From: Chitinophaga sp.
Lineage (GTDB): Bacteria; Bacteroidota; Bacteroidia; Chitinophagales; Chitinophagaceae
Direction: 5' to 3'
DNA length: 64,000 bases
Assembly: GCF_019236475.1 (NCBI RefSeq)
Contig: NZ_JAFAIX010000004.1
Span: 62,001 to 126,000 of the forward strand
Each line of letters starts with the position of its first letter. Position 1 is the first letter of the stretch. Positions 51,829 to 60,395 of this stretch are shown piece after piece. Made by a program: the position numbers and the translations under genes. The notes below the pieces were generated by a model. The model was not told where the DNA came from. It ran no database searches and saw only the letters and a list, made by a program, of their open reading frames with translations.

Positions 51829-54252
51829 ATGAGAATCATCCCCGCAGTTATTTCCGGCGCCATCACTATATCGTTGACCTGGGCGCTGAACACCAAAATA
51901 GGTTCCATACCGCCACTGGGTAAGTTATTGAGCCCCCAGGAGGGTTTCTGGGTAAATGCAGATCCCATTGATGGCACGCGCGAATCCATCAAGTTACCAG
52001 GATACAAAGGGAGTGCGGAAGTATGGTTTGACGACCGTATGGTACCGCATATTTTCGCTCCTAGTGAGGCAGATGCCTTTTATGTACAGGGATATATCAC
52101 CGCCAGGGATAGGCTTTGGCAGATGGAGTTGCAGACGTTCGCTGCTGCAGGCAGACTGTCGGAAATCCTAGGACCTTCCATGATACCATATGATCGGGAA
52201 GCCAGGCGTAGAGGGATGGGTTATGGTGCAGAGGAATGTTTAAAAGAGATGTTGGCCAATCCGGCTACCAAGGATGCCATAGAGTCTTACGCTGCTGGTG
52301 TCAATGCCTATATTGCCACGCTCACCGATGCCACCTTACCAGTAGAATACAAGATATTGGATTACAAGCCGGAAAAATGGGATGTAATCAATTCCGCCTA
52401 TCTGTTGAAATACATGGCGCATGATCTAGCAGGATTTGCTAACGATCTTGGCTATACGAAAGCTAGACAATTTTATAGCCAGAAGGATTTTAACGTGATG
52501 TATCCGGATTTCTTGGATAGCACCGATCCTATCATTCCCCAAGGCACAGCCTACGAAAAGGCCAGCAGTAAAGCGGTAGCGCCGCCAGATTCTGTACTGG
52601 CAATGGATGCCGCCTACATGAAATATCAAATGAACAATCCGGACCCTGCCAACGGTAGTAATAACTGGGCCGTAGCGGGGAGTAAAACCATGAAGGGAGC
52701 GCCTATCCTCTGTAGCGATCCCCATCTGGGATTGAGTTTGCCTTCTCTCTGGTATGAAGTACAGATTCATACGCCAGAAATGAATGTATACGGTGCGAGC
52801 TTGCCAGGAGCGCCGGGCGTTATCATCGGGTTCAATGATCATATCGCCTGGGGTGTAACGAATGGCGAAGAAGATGTGAAAGATTTCTATCGCATGCAGT
52901 TCCGCAATGGGAAGTCGGAATATCTTTTCAAGGGAGAGTGGCGCAAAGCAGAACAGCGGATAGAAGCCATTAAAGTGCGTGGTGGTAATACCGTCTACGA
53001 TACGGTGGCCTATACCGTATGGGGCCCAACGATGTTTGATAACACTTATCCGGAGAAGACTTTAAATCAACAGTTCCTGGCCATGCATTGGAAAGCGTTG
53101 GATCCATCCAATGAATTCCTCACCTTCTACAAACTAAATAAAGCCAAAAATTACGACGATTACCTGGATGCGCTCAGCACTTATCAGTGTCCTGCTCAGA
53201 ACTTCGCCTTCGCTGATAAAGATGGTGATATTGCCATTTGGCATAATGGGCAGTATCCTTTGCGCTGGAAAGATCAAGGAAAGTTCGTGATGCCCGGAAC
53301 AGACAGCAGTTTTGCATGGCAGGGATATATTCCACATGGAGAACTGCCGCATATCAAGAATCCGGCGCGTGGCTTTGTGAGCTCCGCCAATCAACGAGCC
53401 ACCGACAGTACCTATCCATACAACCTTTATGGTTCTTATGATCTCTTCCGTGGCAAGCATGTGAATGAAGTGTTGGCCGGTAAGAGCAATATCACCCCTA
53501 AAGACATGATGAACTTACAAACAGACAATACCAATCTGTTTGCCCGTGATGCCATGCCAATGCTAAAAGCACACATGTATACCGGTTCCCTCAACGACAA
53601 GCAGAAAGGGTACTGGAAAGAGTTGGTCGATTGGGATGGGGTGGCTAGTCCTGGGAGTCGCGCTGCTACTATCTTCAATTTGATGTGGGGGCATTTAGAG
53701 GATACTCTCTGGATGGATGATATACATATCAATGATAGTATCATGTTGCCGTACCCGCAGTCGACAGCCACTTTGATGATGTTGTTGCGGGATACGACGG
53801 TTAAGTTCATAGATGATAAGCATACACCGCAGCGAGAGACATTATCCGACCTTGTGCATGCGTCCTTTATCGCCACCGCCGGTGAAGTTGAGGAGGCCGA
53901 TAAGCAAGGGATACTACCACTCGGTAAATATCGTGGCACCGACATCCGTCACTTGACGCGGGTATTAAAAGCCTTCAGTGCCATGCATCTGAATACCGGT
54001 GGCGGTCAGAACATCGTCAATGCTACGAAGAAGACGCATGGTCCTTCTTGGAGGATGGTGGTGCAGTTGACTTCCAAAACGGAGGCCTATGGCATATATC
54101 CAGGAGGGCAGAGTGGAAACCCTGGCTCCCCGTACTACGACAATGCCGTAGCGGACTGGGTAGCAGGGAATTATTACCTACTGCGGATATTTGAACCTTC
54201 CGAGAAGGATGATCCGATTATTCGCTACAAGATGTTATTCGGCGGCAAGTAA
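51829..54252 (+). CDS. Penicillin acylase family Ntn-hydrolase
   Basis: An 807-residue precursor of the penicillin/acyl-homoserine-lactone acylase family. A hydrophobic N-terminus (residues 3-20) exports or anchors it. The alpha chain (about 45-250: VQGYITARDRLWQMELQTFAAAGRLSEILG) is followed by a linker and the autocatalytic site before the nucleophile Ser277 in NGSNNWAVAG, with oxyanion-hole residues in the LPGAPGVIIGFNDHIAWGVTNG stretch and a later Asn. It cleaves amide bonds of acylated amines; the substrate (antibiotic, AHL or lipid amide) is unknown. Single gene; the tRNA gene follows. Confidence 0.9.
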   Translation: MRIIPAVISGAITISLTWALNTKIGSIPPLGKLLSPQEGFWVNADPIDGTRESIKLPGYKGSAEVWFDDRMVPHIFAPSEADAFYVQGYITARDRLWQMELQTFAAAGRLSEILGPSMIPYDREARRRGMGYGAEECLKEMLANPATKDAIESYAAGVNAYIATLTDATLPVEYKILDYKPEKWDVINSAYLLKYMAHDLAGFANDLGYTKARQFYSQKDFNVMYPDFLDSTDPIIPQGTAYEKASSKAVAPPDSVLAMDAAYMKYQMNNPDPANGSNNWAVAGSKTMKGAPILCSDPHLGLSLPSLWYEVQIHTPEMNVYGASLPGAPGVIIGFNDHIAWGVTNGEEDVKDFYRMQFRNGKSEYLFKGEWRKAEQRIEAIKVRGGNTVYDTVAYTVWGPTMFDNTYPEKTLNQQFLAMHWKALDPSNEFLTFYKLNKAKNYDDYLDALSTYQCPAQNFAFADKDGDIAIWHNGQYPLRWKDQGKFVMPGTDSSFAWQGYIPHGELPHIKNPARGFVSSANQRATDSTYPYNLYGSYDLFRGKHVNEVLAGKSNITPKDMMNLQTDNTNLFARDAMPMLKAHMYTGSLNDKQKGYWKELVDWDGVASPGSRAATIFNLMWGHLEDTLWMDDIHINDSIMLPYPQSTATLMMLLRDTTVKFIDDKHTPQRETLSDLVHASFIATAGEVEEADKQGILPLGKYRGTDIRHLTRVLKAFSAMHLNTGGGQNIVNATKKTHGPSWRMVVQLTSKTEAYGIYPGGQSGNPGSPYYDNAVADWVAGNYYLLRIFEPSEKDDPIIRYKMLFGGK

Positions 54253-54293
54253 CCTCCTCATTTTCAACTTTTTAAATATTTTTTGAATAAAAT

Positions 54294-54323
54294 TTGGCGG
54301 GAATAAAATAATTCCTATCTTTG
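54294..54323 (+). promoter_or_regulatory. Promoter of the tRNA-Lys gene
   Basis: TTG (54294-54296) and TATCTTTG (54316-54323) with 19 bases between: an exact match to the Bacteroidota sigma consensus. A leader hairpin TATCGC ... GCGATA (54345-54366) ends 1 base before the tRNA. Confidence 0.8.
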
Positions 54324-54367
54324 CACTCCCGTTACAAACAAGGGTATCGCGGTGAAAGCAGCGATAT

Positions 54368-54440
54368 GATTCCGTAGCTCAGTTGGTAGAGCAATACACT
54401 TTTAATGTATGGGCCCTGGGTTCGAGTCCCAGCGGGATCA
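54368..54440 (+). tRNA. tRNA-Lys (anticodon TTT)
   Basis: A 73-base cloverleaf: acceptor GATTCCG with CGGGATC (one T-G pair), D arm GCTC/GAGC, anticodon stem ATACA/TGTAT with loop CTTTTAA (anticodon TTT at 54402-54404), T arm CTGGG/CCCAG with TTCGAGT loop, discriminator A, no encoded CCA. Lysine identity follows from the anticodon. Terminator hairpin follows. The AT-rich island begins directly downstream, as is common for elements that insert at tRNA 3' ends. Confidence 0.96.
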
Positions 54441-54445
54441 CGGAT

Positions 54446-54483
54446 AAAGCCACTTAAGTCTTAGGATTTGAGTGGCTTTTTTG
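54446..54483 (+). terminator. Terminator of the tRNA-Lys gene
   Basis: AAAGCCACT pairs with AGTGGCTTT around a 16-base loop, followed by a T run. Confidence 0.85.
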
Positions 54484-55068
54484 TGTTTGGGGAATTGTAG
54501 ATCATTTCAAAATAGCCTTTGAAATAAGTTTTGATTTCCTCTTGTGAATCTTCCTTGCTACGTTGCATCTAAATTTATTCATTAAGATTCTGTGGAATCT
54601 CAAACTGAAAAAAAAGGAACAAATTTATATTCATAATTTAGGACTATCAGTAGTTGAAATAGGTAGCAATCCGTTTTTATCAATTCTTTGAGATTAGATT
54701 ATACTATAAGGTAAGATACAGTATCTCAATTTGATTGTTCGCAAAGTCCAATATTTGGGGGATTGCGATCAATAAAGCAACTCTATTCAGCAATGGAACG
54801 TGCCCAGGTTTGATGGATAAATTCTAATTAAGATCAGGATTTATTATTAAGGTATGATTCAATCCATCATCATATGAGAAAAGGATAGAACCTTTTAAAA
54901 AATATTTGAGATTACATTGGAATTTCACTACTTTCCGAGTTACACCGCTTGATAAGCAATGGTTTATGTGTGGATTGTAAAATAGGAAGTTTATCACTGA
55001 GTAGTGGATAATAATACAAGTGGAAAAAAGGTACAAATTAAAGAAGGCAAAATATATCCCAATAAACT
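54484..55068. other. AT-rich non-coding gap at the left of the island
   Basis: No convincing gene in about 585 bases. A 35-codon frame on the minus strand (54568-54461) has protein-like codon use but overlaps the tRNA terminator, and a 70-codon minus-strand frame at 54824-55036 has no family features. The region presumably contains the promoter of the STAND gene and the remains of the insertion boundary. Confidence 0.5.
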
Positions 55069-57765
55069 ATGAACTACATCCTGAATCAACTCAATCGAAA
55101 AATTAACTTATTATTATCTCAAGATAAGAAGACTGAACTTAAAACACATCTTCAAGCTAAGCTTGAGTTTTACCTGGTTTTTATTCTCGGGTATTTATGG
55201 AATAAAAACTTAGATAAATTAGAAGAGGAAAAAAAAGCGGAGGTTATTAATGCAATTTTGAAGCCTTCCATTGGGAGTATTGTTGCTGTATCTAGGAACC
55301 TTGATTTAAAATCAGAGATTTTTGGGAATAAGAAGTTGAGAAAACTAATTGAAGCGATTGAAAGATATCCTAATCTTCGAAATGAACAAATTGGGCATGG
55401 ATTTTCATTCGAGGATGATATTGATAATTATATTACTAAGTTTACCGAAATTTTGTCTCAATTTGAAGAGACTGATATCTGTCAAATTTTAAAAGAAAAT
55501 GATCTAGTAATAGTATCATCGCTTCGTAATGGAGTATACAATGGAATTATTTTTAAGGCGAATGGATCTGATTATAATGTGTGGTCATGTCCTAAAGAGG
55601 TATGTGATTTTAAGTTAGATAGTTTGTATGTGAAATTAAGTGACAACCTGTATGGTAGGCTAACTCCCTTTATAGTTATAGATAATGAGAATGATTTTTT
55701 TACTTTTTGTTCAATTGAGGAGAAATTGACTGGTAGAGTGGTGTATAACCAATTAATTAGAACAGGTCGGAAAAAAATTGAGTGTAGTGAATTGGCAAGT
55801 ATAAATATAGTAGAGGATGGATTTAAGCGCCGAACATCAAACGGTACGATTATTAATAATTATACAAAGAACTATAAAAAATATATAGACCTTTCCGTAT
55901 CAAATCAAATAATAAACTTTTTAACTAAAAATAATTCCACTGTATTTGCTACTTTATGGGGACATGGTGGCATTGGAAAGACTGCTGCAATTCAAAACAC
56001 ATGTGAAATACTGTCCAATCAAGAATTTAAAAAGTTTGATTATATAATTTTCTTGTCTGCAAAGGATAGGTATTATAATTATTATAGAGGGATCATACAG
56101 GAAATAAAGGGAAATATCAATACACTAAATGAAATAATTGAGTTTATTAATAGGTTGATGTTTGATACTGTTGACACAAGCGAGGAGCTTATTATTAATT
56201 ATCAAGGGCGAGTGCTAATTGTTATTGATGATTTTGAAACATTTAGTAAAGATGAGAAGAATAAGATTACTTCATTTATTCAACGACTGAATATTAACTC
56301 ACATAAGGTAATCTTAACAACTAGGTCTGCAACTCTAATAACTGGGCTTGAGATTGAAACTAATGAATTAGATGAGAGCAAAACTATTGAATTCCTAATT
56401 AAAGCATCAAAAAATGAATTTCCAGATCTGAATATTGACAAGGACATAAAAGTTTTTCGGAAATATTCTAAAACAATACATGCTATTACATCAGGTAGGC
56501 CACTTTTTATTTTACAGTTCCTAATAATGTATGCATTAAAAGGATCAATAAATGAGGCGTTATTAATTGATATTAAGTCTTTGGATGAAGCTAAGAAATT
56601 TTTGTATGATCGGATTTATGACTATTTATCATTGGATGCAAAGAATATGTTTCTTGGAATTAATTTACTTGTAAATTCCGATGATTTAACTGGGGTTATT
56701 GAAAATTTAAAATTTATCTTAAATAAGGAAGATAATGAGGAATTGTTTGATAACTCACTGAATGAGCTAATCAAGCTTCGTATAATCGAAAGAATTGATA
56801 ATGATTTATTCAAAGTGTACTCGCCTGAAATTCTCAAACTGATGAGAGTTTATTATGAGAACAAAGGGAGGGAATATGACGGAGATATAACAAATCGATT
56901 TAATCTGATAAAGAGTGGAGAAAAACTAGAGACAGATTATGCACTATTGAAAATTGCGGATTCAAAGAGAATTGACTCATCAGAAAGTGAGGTTGAAAAT
57001 CAGTATCGTAGAATTATAAAAAGAGAATCGGCTAAAATTGAGGTTAGGCTAAAGGCATTATTAAATTACGCCAATTATTTGTTTACCCAAAAGGGAAGAA
57101 TTGATAAAGCAATAAAATTATTTAAGGATTATTGGCATTGGTTTAAAGCCCAACCTGATTTTAATATTATGAATGCTAGGTATCACTGGGCAGAAGGAAG
57201 TTCTCAGTTTCGATACAAAGCAGTAGAGATACTCGACAATTACTTAGGAACAAAGCCGAAGATAGCAGAAGAAATATATCTTGAAATCCTGGGAACCCAT
57301 ATGGTGTATGCATCCAACATACTTGTAACTGAAAGAAATGAGCTTAAAGATCGAAAGCGCTTTAATGAAATTAATGACAGAAATTATAGATGGATGTATA
57401 ATGATCAGAGGGACCGATTCAATAAATTGTTTAACTATCCAGGGTCAAGGCTTTTTGATCTTATTAGGAATCGAGACTTAATGACCTTGAGTCCCAAATG
57501 CAGGACTTTTGTTTTAGATGGGTTGACAAGCCATGTTGAGGTTTGTATTAGACTGAATAAACATGAAGTTGCGAAAGAAGTATGTTTTAAAGTACTAGAC
57601 CAGATGCCTGCTGATTATCATAAACCATTCGAATTCAAAATGAATAAGATTGACAATATTCTTGAGAACGACGGGGAGAGCGATCAAAAGTCTGCGAGAA
57701 AGCCAAAGGCTACATTATTAGGTTTGAGACTCTCCGAAGCACTTTACAAAAGGAATGAGAGTTAA
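55069..57765 (+). CDS. STAND (NB-ARC-like) NTPase with HEPN-like N-terminal domain
   Basis: An 898-residue protein. Residues 1-130 are helical and contain Arg104-Asn105 ... His110 (LRNEQIGHG), the R-X4-6-H motif of HEPN domains, which are often RNases. Residues about 130-260 are beta-rich. The NTPase core follows: Walker A GHGGIGKT (298-305), Walker B VLIVIDD (Asp387-Asp388), sensor ILTTRS and the STAND GRPLFIL motif (GxP). A winged-helix-like region (about 500-600) and a helical TPR-like C-terminus complete it. STAND proteins are ligand-triggered switches; in islands many detect phage proteins and kill the cell. It leads a plus-strand group with a PP2C and a nuclease-like gene. Confidence 0.8.
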   Translation: MNYILNQLNRKINLLLSQDKKTELKTHLQAKLEFYLVFILGYLWNKNLDKLEEEKKAEVINAILKPSIGSIVAVSRNLDLKSEIFGNKKLRKLIEAIERYPNLRNEQIGHGFSFEDDIDNYITKFTEILSQFEETDICQILKENDLVIVSSLRNGVYNGIIFKANGSDYNVWSCPKEVCDFKLDSLYVKLSDNLYGRLTPFIVIDNENDFFTFCSIEEKLTGRVVYNQLIRTGRKKIECSELASINIVEDGFKRRTSNGTIINNYTKNYKKYIDLSVSNQIINFLTKNNSTVFATLWGHGGIGKTAAIQNTCEILSNQEFKKFDYIIFLSAKDRYYNYYRGIIQEIKGNINTLNEIIEFINRLMFDTVDTSEELIINYQGRVLIVIDDFETFSKDEKNKITSFIQRLNINSHKVILTTRSATLITGLEIETNELDESKTIEFLIKASKNEFPDLNIDKDIKVFRKYSKTIHAITSGRPLFILQFLIMYALKGSINEALLIDIKSLDEAKKFLYDRIYDYLSLDAKNMFLGINLLVNSDDLTGVIENLKFILNKEDNEELFDNSLNELIKLRIIERIDNDLFKVYSPEILKLMRVYYENKGREYDGDITNRFNLIKSGEKLETDYALLKIADSKRIDSSESEVENQYRRIIKRESAKIEVRLKALLNYANYLFTQKGRIDKAIKLFKDYWHWFKAQPDFNIMNARYHWAEGSSQFRYKAVEILDNYLGTKPKIAEEIYLEILGTHMVYASNILVTERNELKDRKRFNEINDRNYRWMYNDQRDRFNKLFNYPGSRLFDLIRNRDLMTLSPKCRTFVLDGLTSHVEVCIRLNKHEVAKEVCFKVLDQMPADYHKPFEFKMNKIDNILENDGESDQKSARKPKATLLGLRLSEALYKRNES

Positions 57766-57901
57766 TCATATATAGTTAAAATCGAGCCATATGAGACTAT
57801 TTAATTAGATTTTCTCCAAAGATTAATGTAGGCACATACAATAATAGCTTAGATTTGTAGCCAAATTTTATTATATCTTAGAAATAAAATTTTGTTAAAC
57901 G

Positions 57902-58570
57902 GTGTCAATAACGGGTGTGAAATATATAAGCCAGTCGATTAAGGGGATCAATAAAAATGAGAACCAAGACAATTTTTTTATTGAGGAAAACTTAAACTAT
58001 TATTTTTTTGTTGTTTTTGATGGAGTAGGAAGTGCAGCAAATGGCAAACTAGCTACCCAGCTTGTATGTGATTATTTAAAACATCAAATTAATAAGCATG
58101 TTGATGTGTCTAGTATTAACCTTAGAGAGCTGATGTTTGGGTGTCATTTGTACCTTTTATCTCTGGAACTTCCTGAAGCATTTACAACCTACTGTTCTTT
58201 ATTTGTGCCTACTGATGAAAATGAGAGAATCGTTTACTCTTCTATGGGAGATTCTAGGATTTACGTAATAACCAATCAATATATTGAGCAAATAAGTCAA
58301 GATGATAAAATTTCTGGAGATCGCAATGTTATTACTAAGTGCTTAGGATTGGACTCTGTTTCAATTAGGGACTTTAAACAACAGAGTATTCCAAGAATGG
58401 ATGGGCATATTTTACTATGTACTGATGGATTTTATCATTTGTTGGAGGACAATAAAGCTGAATTTTTTGAGTCCATAAACAAGAAGTCTTTGACCACAAT
58501 TGAAAGTGACTTAGATAAGTTGACGAGAAATAAGAATATTGATGATTCAACATATATATTAATTAGATAA
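57902..58570 (+). CDS. PP2C-type Ser/Thr protein phosphatase
   Basis: A 222-residue stand-alone PP2C. All metal-binding and core motifs are present: ENQDNFF (Asp23), VVFDGVGS (Asp40-Gly41), SMGDSR (116-119), CTDGFY (Asp175-Gly176) and the final DDST (214-217). The start is probably GTG 57902, as a stop codon lies 6 bases upstream in frame and no ATG precedes the first motif. No membrane segment, so cytoplasmic. It is encoded 136 bases after the STAND gene and 2 bases before the nuclease-like gene, and faces a Ser/Thr kinase gene in the convergent group: very likely the opposing activity on shared substrates. Confidence 0.88.
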   Translation: MSITGVKYISQSIKGINKNENQDNFFIEENLNYYFFVVFDGVGSAANGKLATQLVCDYLKHQINKHVDVSSINLRELMFGCHLYLLSLELPEAFTTYCSLFVPTDENERIVYSSMGDSRIYVITNQYIEQISQDDKISGDRNVITKCLGLDSVSIRDFKQQSIPRMDGHILLCTDGFYHLLEDNKAEFFESINKKSLTTIESDLDKLTRNKNIDDSTYILIR

Positions 58571-58572
58571 GC

Positions 58573-59235
58573 ATGTTTACTACGGAAAGACAATTGGTAA
58601 TTAAGTTGAAGAGTAATTTTTCTCCAATTTGCAATTGGACAAGTAACAAGCTTAATACAGAAGTTCTAGAGGAAGTTAACTTAGGATATGGAATTGCCGA
58701 TCTTGTGATTACTAAAATTAAAAAAGAGAAGAAAACTAAAAATAGTTTAGGTTACTTCGATATACTAGTATATAAAATCATCGAAAGTGGCATTAAGGTA
58801 TCAATTAGCAAAATAAAGGAGATAACGAAGGCTAATGAGTTCACAATAAAAAAGTCCTTGAATAAATTAATTGTTGATTGTTACATAAATCAACAAGATG
58901 GATATTACCAGTTTAAAAAATCGTATGATTTAATTGCCTCGGATTCCATAGCAATTGAGGCTAAATTGAAAAACTGGAAACGAGCTTTAAATCAGGCTTA
59001 TCGATATAAATGGTTTGCAAGTCAGTCATACGTCGTTCTTGATAGTAATTATATTAATCCTGCGTTAGCAAATTTAGAGGATTTTAGAAAGTATAATGTT
59101 GGATTAGCTGAAATTTGTAATAGCGGAATATTAAAAATCCACCATAGGCCCACTAGTGAAAAACCCATAGATGATAAAATGTTCATTTTGCTTAATGAGC
59201 AAATAAGACTCAATTTACTTAGCAAGCAAGTATGA
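58573..59235 (+). CDS. PD-(D/E)XK-like nuclease with inserted winged helix
   Basis: A 220-residue protein I do not recognise as a named family. The halves of a restriction-endonuclease-like core seem split: GYGIADLVI (Asp43, preceded by acidic Glu30/33/34) and, after about 75 residues, SIAIEAKLKNWKRALNQAYRYKWFASQSYVVLD with Glu129 and Lys131 followed by the typical Q-x-x-x-Y helix and strand. Between them (about 62-120) lies a winged-helix-like segment (VSISKIKEITKANEFTIKKSLNKLIVDCYI). It may cut nucleic acid when activated. Co-transcribed with the PP2C gene (2-base gap); its end overlaps the convergent gene by 21 bases. The nuclease call rests on motif reading only. Confidence 0.6.
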   Translation: MFTTERQLVIKLKSNFSPICNWTSNKLNTEVLEEVNLGYGIADLVITKIKKEKKTKNSLGYFDILVYKIIESGIKVSISKIKEITKANEFTIKKSLNKLIVDCYINQQDGYYQFKKSYDLIASDSIAIEAKLKNWKRALNQAYRYKWFASQSYVVLDSNYINPALANLEDFRKYNVGLAEICNSGILKIHHRPTSEKPIDDKMFILLNEQIRLNLLSKQV

Positions 59236-60393
59236 CTTCCATACTCCAAGGTGATAATTCCTGCTCTCATCTTGAAAATAGACACTCTTTACCTCCAGTT
59301 GATTGTAAGAATCTATAGCTCTATCAATTAACCTTATTACGAAATTTTTTCTATCAATCAAGTTGTCGATGGATCCAATTTCTTTTAATATTCTATCAAT
59401 TGATAATATATAGTTCTTGTGAACGTCAGCCTTTTGATTACTCCAGGGGTAGTTGGCTTCGAGTATTATATCAGAGAATATATTTTTTTCATTTTTGATT
59501 AGTTCTAAACCATCTTGTTGCCGAATAAGTTCGATAAATGGAGCTTTTATAAAATTTAATAGTTTCTCTGAATAATACCACCCTTTAGAAGGTCCTCCAT
59601 CCTCAGAACTCAAAAAACGCTTTATATTAAACGATCTGAGATTTTCATATGTGGCTATTGTAATGTAATCAATGTCGCATGTTGCCAAGAAGATCATGGT
59701 ATCCCAATTCGCATAAGAATAAATTGTAATGAATTTTTGCTTTTTGAGAACTTCAAGTACTCGAGATAAGTTCCTTAAATATTTAAAATCAATATTTATC
59801 TTCTGCCGGATTTCTAGCTTGGGCTCACAAACAATATAATAACCATCAAACTCAATATCTATATCTGTTAGTGTATAGAGTAAATCATCTATTTTTTTTG
59901 CATCGATTATGGTATGATAGGTTATTGGAATAGTCATATAGTATCTCTTACTTCCAATTCTATTTTTTTTGAGCCATTTATTTATTGTAGCTACTAGACC
60001 CATAAATTGGCCAAGGTCGTCATTCTCATAATAGTTTGGAATTATTATATCCGTAAGTCCTAAATCAGTTTGAAATTTGACCCCGTTTATTATTGAACTC
60101 TCCATATAGCAAGTTGTTTGACTTGCAGTACCTTGATCAGCTGCAGGATGGAATGGATAAAGACTTAATTTTCCTTTTCCTATATTCCCTGACTCTTTTT
60201 TCCCAAAATATTGAAGATCAATGAATGATTTTTCGAGTACTTGCAGGCTATCTATTTTGTTTATCTTTTCCTTTGTATAGAAGTCAGGTTCAAAGCTATA
60301 TGCGCAAAAAATGAACCCATCACCAATGCCATTTTTGAAATGTGAATCCAAATTCCAATTATGTCTATGGCCAACTAAATGTAATGTCTTCAT
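59215..60393 (-). CDS. Unrecognised 392-residue island protein
   Basis: Starts at ATG 60393, 2 bases after the kinase stop, so it is the second gene of a kinase operon. I do not recognise the family. It is soluble, without signal or membrane segments. Alternating strand-like stretches (TDIIIPNYY, YYMTIPITYHTII, FDGYYIVCEP, FITIYSYANWDTMIFL, IDYITIATYENL) with helices between recall a TIM-barrel-like enzyme, with possible active-site residues in GHRHNWNLDSH near the N-terminus and a Gly-rich EDGGPSKGWYYSEKL loop. It could be the kinase substrate or an effector. Its 3' end overlaps the nuclease-like gene by 21 bases. Confidence 0.55.
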   Translation of the reverse strand: MKTLHLVGHRHNWNLDSHFKNGIGDGFIFCAYSFEPDFYTKEKINKIDSLQVLEKSFIDLQYFGKKESGNIGKGKLSLYPFHPAADQGTASQTTCYMESSIINGVKFQTDLGLTDIIIPNYYENDDLGQFMGLVATINKWLKKNRIGSKRYYMTIPITYHTIIDAKKIDDLLYTLTDIDIEFDGYYIVCEPKLEIRQKINIDFKYLRNLSRVLEVLKKQKFITIYSYANWDTMIFLATCDIDYITIATYENLRSFNIKRFLSSEDGGPSKGWYYSEKLLNFIKAPFIELIRQQDGLELIKNEKNIFSDIILEANYPWSNQKADVHKNYILSIDRILKEIGSIDNLIDRKNFVIRLIDRAIDSYNQLEVKSVYFQDESRNYHLGVWKSYLLAK

Positions 60394-60395
60394 GG

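Noticed and set aside
54824..55036. 70-codon minus-strand reading frame in the AT-rich gap
   Set aside because: No family motifs, no promoter and a composition expected from AT-rich non-coding DNA.
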